Source: Deltaproteobacteria bacterium (GTDB lineage Bacteria; Myxococcota_A; UBA9042; PHBI01). From it: DNA of 64,000 nt. Below the pieces are notes generated by a model. It was not told the origin of the DNA and searched no databases. It worked only from the letters and a program-made list of their open reading frames with translations. The position numbers were made by a program, and so were the translations under genes. Every line of letters starts with the position of its first letter. Position 1 is the first letter of the stretch. Of the stretch, positions 59,531-64,000 are shown piece after piece. The stretch spans positions 1,044,501 through 1,108,500 of the forward strand of contig JACKFA010000002.1 in NCBI GenBank assembly GCA_020632715.1. Reading direction: 5' to 3'.

Positions 59531-59645
59531 GGCGTTCTCGGGCGCCTCGGCGTTCTAAAACCTCTGCGGCGAACCTGCTGGTTCGCCTCGGGTTTTGGAA
59601 CCGGCGACGCTCCGCGCCGCCTCGCCGATCCGCTCCGAGAACGCC
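59531..59645. repeat. Second palindromic structure downstream of der
   Basis: Outer arms GGCGTTCTCGG (59531-59541) and CCGAGAACGCC (59635-59645), inner arms TTCTAAAACC (59553-59562) / GGTTTTGGAA (59591-59600) and a perfect core palindrome GGCGAACCTG/CTGGTTCGCC style (59568-59587) form a nested cruciform-capable block between der and element copy 3. It does not share the conserved blocks of the repeat family. Confidence 0.5.
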
Positions 59646-59671
59646 TCGAATCCGCTCGAAGCCCGGCGACG

Positions 59672-59810
59672 CGCTCGGGGAATTTCTCCCGTCGCCGCCT
59701 CGTCTCAGGCGGCTCCGCTCGTCGGTCACGTACCTCGGGTACGCTCCCGCCTCGCGTAGCCACCTGCGACCACGACGCCGCGCCTGGCTCGGTCCGAATT
59801 TCCCCGAGCG
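59672..59810 (+). repeat. Palindromic element, copy 3
   Basis: 139 bp with terminal arms CGCTCGGGGAATTT / AATTTCCCCGAGCG. Conserved blocks TCCCGTCGCC (59687-59696) and GGCTCGGTCCG (59786-59796), with central hairpin CGTACC-TCG-GGTACG. Much of the interior matches copy 2, for example TCAGGCGG, TCCGCTCGTCGGTCACGT and CCACCTG. The stretch 59497-59864 between der and the hydrolase gene holds only this and the other palindrome. Confidence 0.8.
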
Positions 59811-59864
59811 CTGCGAGGCGGGGGCGGGCTCGACGGCCCACCCCGACCCAAGGACGCCGCGCGC

Positions 59865-60719
59865 TCAGGCGGGCGTCGCCACCCGCGCGCCGCGCCCCGT
59901 CCCCTCCCACGCGGCGTCCGCCGCCGCGAGGTGGTCGAGGATCAGGTCGTTCAGCTCCTCCGCGTGGCGGAGGAGCCCGTGCCCGGCCTCGTCGAGGCGC
60001 GCGATGCGCGACCCCGGGATGAGCCGGTGGAGCCGCTCGCTCTGCTTCGGGTGGATGAGGAGGTCCTGCTCGGGCTTCACGACGAGCACCGGCAGCCCCT
60101 CGAGCTCGTGCAGGCGCTTCCGCGTGTCGTGCCCCATCACCGCGCGCAGCTGCCCGCGCCGCCCGTTCGCCGGCGGGCGCTTGCCGAAGTCGTTCCGGAT
60201 GACCTCGACGAGCCAGTCGCGGTCGACCTTCGCGAGGAACGACGGCGGGAAGAGCAGCTTCGCCACGGCGTCGAGGCGGCCCTGGCCCTTCCCGAGCAGG
60301 CTCTTCACGAAGTACCAGCTGCCCTTCCCTCGCGGGACCCGGCTCCAGAAGCCGCCGGCCGACGTCGCGAGGAGCGTCACGCTGCGCACGCGCTCGCGGT
60401 GCTCGAGCGCGATGTGCTGCGCGATCATCCCGCCCATCGACACACCGACGATGTGCGCGGTCTCCCAGCCGAGGTGGTCCATGAGCGCGAGCGCGTCGCC
60501 CGCGAGCATGCGCATCGAGTAGGGCCCCGGCGGCGCGTCGCTCTCGCCGACCCCGCGGTGGTCGAAGGTCGCGACGCGGTGTCGCTCGGAGAGCGCCGGC
60601 ACCTGGAAGCGCCACGCCCGCCCGCGCACCGTGAAGCCCATGATGAGGAGCACCGGGCTCCCGCTCGTCCCGTGGGTCTCGTAGGCGATCGTGACGTCGC
60701 CGAGGGTCACCTTCTCCAT
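59865..60719 (-). CDS. Alpha/beta-fold hydrolase
   Basis: 284 residues. Nucleophile elbow HIVGVSMGGMIAQHIALEH with Ser at about residue 94, acid in VLVVKPEQDLLIHP and His in LDEAGHGLLRHAEE; ATFDHRGVGESDAPPGPYS is the classical oxyanion-adjacent block. Resembles 3-oxoadipate enol-lactonase or haloalkane/ester hydrolases, but substrate is not predictable. Only 7 bases separate it from the DUF937 gene upstream, so they form an operon. Confidence 0.9.
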   Translation of the reverse strand: MEKVTLGDVTIAYETHGTSGSPVLLIMGFTVRGRAWRFQVPALSERHRVATFDHRGVGESDAPPGPYSMRMLAGDALALMDHLGWETAHIVGVSMGGMIAQHIALEHRERVRSVTLLATSAGGFWSRVPRGKGSWYFVKSLLGKGQGRLDAVAKLLFPPSFLAKVDRDWLVEVIRNDFGKRPPANGRRGQLRAVMGHDTRKRLHELEGLPVLVVKPEQDLLIHPKQSERLHRLIPGSRIARLDEAGHGLLRHAEELNDLILDHLAAADAAWEGTGRGARVATPA

Positions 60720-60726
60720 CGCGCCG

Positions 60727-61317
60727 CTACTTCTTGCCGAGGAAGCCGCCGAGGATGGTCGAGCCGACGCTCAGCAGGTCGTCCTTGATGTCGCCGTCCT
60801 TGTCCTGATCGATGAGCTGCTCGAGGAAGCTCGGCGCCTCGGCCTCCGCGCGCTGCTCGTCCTCGCGGAGGGCCTTCGCGACGCCGTCGGCGTCGAGCCC
60901 CTCCTCCTGCTTCTTCTTGCCGAGCGCGCCCATGACGATCGGCGCGAGCGTGATGAGCACCGACCCGACCTGCGCGAGGTCGATGCCCGACTTCTGGCCG
61001 AGCTGCTGCTCGACCTGCGGGCGCTTCTCGCCGAGCACGTGCTTGAGGATCCCGTCCCCCGCGGAGCCCGCGCCGAGCTGCGCCACGAGGCCGCCGAGGT
61101 TGTCGAGCACGCTCCCGTCGTGGTCCTTCGCGAGCGCCCCGTCGAGGGACCGCGCGCCGCTCGTGGTCTGCGCGTTCTTCGCGAGCGCCGAGACGAGCAC
61201 CGGCACCGCCTGCGCGACGACGCTCTGGGTGCCGTCCTTCGAGGCGCCGAGCTGGCTCGAGAGCTGCCCGATGAGCTCCGGGGTGAGGTTCTGCTTCACG
61301 AGGTCGAGGATCGACAT
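60727..61317 (-). CDS. DUF937 family protein
   Basis: 196 residues. Matches the DUF937 (YidB-like) pattern: MSILDLVKQNLTPELIGQLS, VVAQAVPVLVSALAKNA, SVLDNLGGLVAQLGAGSAGD, GDGILKHVLGEKRPQVEQQL and LAPIVMGALGKKK. A C-terminal segment DQDKDGDIKDDLL looks like an EF-hand-type calcium loop. Function is unknown; family members are small helical cytoplasmic proteins. Confidence 0.88.
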   Translation of the reverse strand: MSILDLVKQNLTPELIGQLSSQLGASKDGTQSVVAQAVPVLVSALAKNAQTTSGARSLDGALAKDHDGSVLDNLGGLVAQLGAGSAGDGILKHVLGEKRPQVEQQLGQKSGIDLAQVGSVLITLAPIVMGALGKKKQEEGLDADGVAKALREDEQRAEAEAPSFLEQLIDQDKDGDIKDDLLSVGSTILGGFLGKK

Positions 61318-61392
61318 GCGGCGCCCCTGGTCGGATGGTGTGGTCCCGGGAGCGTGCCGCGTCCGGCCCGCGATGGAAAGCGCGGATTCCCG

Positions 61393-61965
61393 CTACTCGA
61401 AGTAGGCCGTCCAGCCGAGCGTCGCCGAGAGGGTGGGCGAGGTGCGGTCGAGGTCGGTCACGACGACGTGATAGCGGATCGCGAGGCCGAGCGACCAGTC
61501 GCGCGCGGGGCGATAGTCGAGCCCGAGCCCGGCGAGCACGCTGAGATCGAAGCCCGGCCCGCTCGCGGTGCCGGCGAGCACGTCGGGGTGGGCGTCGCGG
61601 ACGAGGACGCCGGCGCCCGCCATGCCGTAGAGCACCCAGGTGACGACGTCGAGGAAGTAGTACGCCTCGAGGTGGGCCGTGCCGACGAAGGCGGGGTCGT
61701 GGTCGCCGGAGAGCGAGACGCCCGCGGTCACGGAGCCGCCCAGCTGCCAGAAGTCGGACAGCCCGTAGCGGAGGCCCACGAGCGCGATGGGGGCGACGCT
61801 CGCGATCTCGGCGTCGCCGACCGTGGCGGACTCGATCCACGCGCCGGCGCCGAGGGTGAGCGCGAGCTCGTCCTCTTCGGCGTGGGCGGGGGAGGCGGCG
61901 CCGGCGACGGCGAGGAGGGCGGTGAGGATCGCGGCGACCGGGCCGCGCGCGGGGCGCTTCATCAT
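61393..61965 (-). CDS. Small outer-membrane beta-barrel protein
   Basis: 190 residues from the first of two adjacent ATG codons. Signal peptide MMKRPARGPVAAILTALLAV with AHA/EE cleavage. The mature part consists of alternating hydrophobic strands and ends in an aromatic residue (TLGWTAYFE, with the last-strand pattern GWTAYF), typical of 8-stranded barrels. Probably a small porin-like or structural OMP; no specific family. Confidence 0.78.
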   Translation of the reverse strand: MMKRPARGPVAAILTALLAVAGAASPAHAEEDELALTLGAGAWIESATVGDAEIASVAPIALVGLRYGLSDFWQLGGSVTAGVSLSGDHDPAFVGTAHLEAYYFLDVVTWVLYGMAGAGVLVRDAHPDVLAGTASGPGFDLSVLAGLGLDYRPARDWSLGLAIRYHVVVTDLDRTSPTLSATLGWTAYFE

Positions 61966-62042
61966 GGCGCGAGCAAACGGGTTCCGGCGGGCGAGGTCAA
62001 GCCGCGGCTTCCGGGCTCGGGGCGCGCCCGCGCGGGACCTCA

Positions 62043-62071
62043 TTGACACCCGACCCCCGGTTGGCTAATCA
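62043..62071 (+). promoter_or_regulatory. Strong sigma-70-type promoter of the YfgM/BamB-like pair
   Basis: TTGACA, a 17-bp spacer, TAATCA, the best match in the window. Start near 62078 would leave a leader of about 24 nt with a CCAGGGGCG ribosome-binding site before GTG 62102. Confidence 0.75.
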
Positions 62072-62101
62072 CAGCCCCCATTCTCACGCCCAGGGGCGAA
62101 C

Positions 62102-62884
62102 GTGGCGAAGCGCAAGCGCAGGATGTCCAAGGAGGAGCTCGAGGCTCCCGATCAGTTCGAGGTCGCGCTCCAGAAGGTGTGGGAAGGTCTGGTCAAGTAC
62201 CGGAAGCCCATCATCGGCGGGATCGTCGCGCTCGTCGTGCTCGGCGTGGTGCTCTGGATCGTGAACGCCACGTCGAAGAGCAGCGCGCGCACGCGCTCGC
62301 TGGCCCTGCGCGACGGCGCGGCCGCGCTGAGCGCCGAGGTCGGGCCGGCCGACAGCCCCGAGGTGCAGCTCCCGGGCCCGAAGCCGCTCCGCTTCGAGGA
62401 CGAGTCGCAGCGCCTCGCGGCGGTCGAGAAGGGGCTCTCCGGCTACGTCGCCGAGTACGGCTCGGACGACTCGCGCGAGCTCGTCGACCTGACGCTCGCC
62501 GACGTGAAGCTCGCCAAGGGCGACGCGGCGGGCGCCCTCGCGGACGTCGAGGCGTGGATCGGCAAGCACGGCGACTCGGCGGTCATGCCGGTCGCGCTCG
62601 AGCTGAAGGCGCGCGCGCTCTCGGTCACCGACAAGGCGAAGGCGGTCGAGGCGTGGAACGCGCTGGCCGCGGCGTCGACCGGGGAGCTCAAGGCGGACGC
62701 GCTGCGCCAGGCGGGGGATCTCCAGAACCCGGTCCTCGTGGACGGCGGCGACGCGGCGAAGGCGAAGGCGGCCTACGAGGCGGCGCTCGCGGCGCTCGGG
62801 CCCGCGCCCGAGAAGGTGGACCCGTTCGGGTCGACCGGGATCCGCGGCGACATCGACAACCGCCTGAAACTCCTCCCGAACTGA
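62102..62884 (+). CDS. YfgM-like TPR membrane protein
   Basis: 260 residues from GTG 62102. Basic N-terminus (MAKRKRRMSKEELEAPDQF), one TM helix (PIIGGIVALVVLGVVLWIV) and a periplasmic helical-repeat domain (DLTLADVKLAKGDAAGALAD, SVTDKAKAVEAWNALAAAS). This matches YfgM, the SecYEG-associated chaperone ancilla that precedes bamB in proteobacteria. The bamB-like gene follows directly here and der is a few genes upstream, echoing the yfgM-bamB-der neighbourhood. Confidence 0.82.
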   Translation: MAKRKRRMSKEELEAPDQFEVALQKVWEGLVKYRKPIIGGIVALVVLGVVLWIVNATSKSSARTRSLALRDGAAALSAEVGPADSPEVQLPGPKPLRFEDESQRLAAVEKGLSGYVAEYGSDDSRELVDLTLADVKLAKGDAAGALADVEAWIGKHGDSAVMPVALELKARALSVTDKAKAVEAWNALAAASTGELKADALRQAGDLQNPVLVDGGDAAKAKAAYEAALAALGPAPEKVDPFGSTGIRGDIDNRLKLLPN

Positions 62885-62889
62885 CCGCG

Positions 62890-64000
62890 ATGCGCCGACT
62901 CGCCGCTCCCGTCGGGCTCGCGTTGCTCGGTCTCGTCTCGGTCGGGGCCGGGTGTGGCGTGCTGCAGCCCGTCGATCCCTATCAGGGCGAGCGTGTCTCG
63001 GTCGATTGGGCCGAGCCGCTCTACGCCCTCGAGGTGTTCCCCTACCACCCGGTCGAGCCGGCGCAGCCGCTCTACGTGCGCTCGGCGCAGACGCCCGCGG
63101 GCGGCATCGTGGTCGTGCCCGCGAAGGACCGCGTCGTGCGCGCGCTCGACGCGGTGAGCGGGAAGACCCTCTGGTCCTTCGAGACGAAGGGCCCGAACGT
63201 CGCGAAGCCGGTCGCCGAGGGCGACGACCTCGTCATCGCCTCGACGGACGGCCACGTCTACCGCGTGAGCCAGCGGAACGGGCGCGCGAGCTGGGTGAGC
63301 GAGTTCCCGGGAGGCGCCGGGGTGCTCTCGGCGCCGGCCATCGGTGGCGGGCGCGTCTTCGTGACGAGCATCGACAACCGCATCACGGCGCTCGACTACG
63401 AGACGGGCGAGCGCCAGTGGGAGCGGAAGCGCCCGCACCTGACGGAGCTGACGGTGAGCGGCCAGGCGGGGGCGCTCCTCGTGAAGGACCTCGTCGTGAC
63501 GGGCTTCTCCGACGGGCAGCTCGTCGCCTTCATGCAGGCGGACGGCGTGACCGCGTGGTCGGCCGACCTCTCGGGCGGTGGCAAGGACTTCGTCGACGTG
63601 GACTCCACGCCGGTGCTGGTCGGGAACCTCGTGATCGCGTCGTGCTACAAGCGCGGCGTGTTCGCGGTGGACGTCGACACGGGCAACATCGCGTGGGTCG
63701 TCAAGGGCGAGGGCTACGGCACCGCCACGGTCTTCGAGGGGCAGGTCTTCGTGCCGCAGGCGCTCGGCTCGGTCATCGCGATCGACGGCGCCTCGGGGAC
63801 GGTCGGCTGGCGCGCGAAGCTGAGCGGCGAGATCGCCGGGACGCCGGCGGCGAGCGAGCACTACCTGCTCGTGCCGGGCGGCGAGTCGCTCGTCGTGCTC
63901 GACAAGGGCACGGGGCGGGCGCTCTCGCACTTCGACGACGGCCACTCCTTCTACGCGACCCCGGAGCTCGCGTACGGGACCGCCTACGTGTTGGGCGGGT
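62890..64000 (+). CDS. bamB: BamB-like PQQ-repeat beta-propeller lipoprotein (3' end cut by window edge)
   Basis: 370 residues visible, still open at the window end. Signal and lipobox LVSVGAGC. Repeating blades of about 40 residues (ALDAVSGKTLWSFETKG, ALDYETGERQWERKR, AVDVDTGNIAWVVKG, AIDGASGTVGWRAKL) with the PQQ-like motif xLDxxTGxxxW. BamB is a scaffold of the BAM complex that inserts outer-membrane proteins. ATG 62890 follows the YfgM-like stop by 5 bases, giving an operon. Confidence 0.88.
   Translation, partial: MRRLAAPVGLALLGLVSVGAGCGVLQPVDPYQGERVSVDWAEPLYALEVFPYHPVEPAQPLYVRSAQTPAGGIVVVPAKDRVVRALDAVSGKTLWSFETKGPNVAKPVAEGDDLVIASTDGHVYRVSQRNGRASWVSEFPGGAGVLSAPAIGGGRVFVTSIDNRITALDYETGERQWERKRPHLTELTVSGQAGALLVKDLVVTGFSDGQLVAFMQADGVTAWSADLSGGGKDFVDVDSTPVLVGNLVIASCYKRGVFAVDVDTGNIAWVVKGEGYGTATVFEGQVFVPQALGSVIAIDGASGTVGWRAKLSGEIAGTPAASEHYLLVPGGESLVVLDKGTGRALSHFDDGHSFYATPELAYGTAYVLGG

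Noticed and set aside
57835..60615. A 926-codon minus-strand frame opposite der and across the palindromic elements
   Set aside because: No recognisable domain; codons mirror der, including the acidic insert read in reverse.

Overview
This 64 kb window is very GC-rich, almost fully coding, and looks chromosomal. Several traits together suggest a predatory or soil delta-type bacterium of the Myxococcota (Polyangia-like): many cysteine-rich lipoproteins with Asp/Thr-rich linkers, MopE-type D-rich motifs, three tandem bactofilins, an NtrC-type sigma-54 activator without a linked kinase, FHA and SpoIIE-type phosphatase signalling, a Pal/CpoB pair and a SelA. The phylum is inferred from gene content and style; no rRNA or tRNA gene is present to test it.

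Layout. 1-7.4 kb: rpsP (cut by the window edge), a selA with an apparent frameshift, a PEP mutase fused to a nucleotidyltransferase, an RluD-type pseudouridine synthase, a GNAT and panBC. 7.4-12.7 kb: a Cys-rich lipoprotein, a thiolase, rpsT and a membrane zincin with a helical-repeat tail. 12.7-17.8 kb: fdxA, then an opposite-strand operon (thiF-like E1, CysO-like sulfur carrier ending GGWY, a degenerate half-E1, a JAMM peptidase, a radical SAM enzyme and a DASS anion transporter). This is the best candidate for an undescribed system. 18-23.6 kb: a DsbA-like protein, folK, lipoproteins (one with nine Cys repeats) and a RelA/SpoT-fold protein. 23.8-27.3 kb: pal-cpoB-mnmG. 27.5-34.5 kb: a sigma-54 activator, an FHA protein, a bactofilin operon and a C39-like peptidase. 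34.5-45 kb: a 1109-residue Cys/Gly-rich lipoprotein, pssA, a four-gene envelope operon, an amidohydrolase and an M48 peptidase. 45-51.3 kb: a UvrD/PcrA helicase followed by a ClpP-fold protein, an SDR, an acyltransferase and a threonine aldolase. 51.3-64 kb: Uma2, era, a PP2C/STAS pair, an APH-like kinase, two related lipoproteins, der with a long acidic insert, a hydrolase, a DUF937 protein, a porin-like barrel, and a YfgM-like/BamB-like pair (BamB cut by the window edge).

Non-coding signals. Many sigma-70-like promoters (TTGnnn, 17-bp spacer, TAnnnT) can be read. Several place the -35 box 35-38 nt before the start codon, which implies leaderless or near-leaderless mRNAs. A family of about 140-165 bp palindromic elements occurs three times; arms and central hairpin differ in sequence but keep pairing, and two copies begin exactly at the last base of a TGA stop codon. 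Genes are mostly in short translationally coupled operons with ATGA/GTGA overlaps, and GTG, TTG and probably CTG starts are common.
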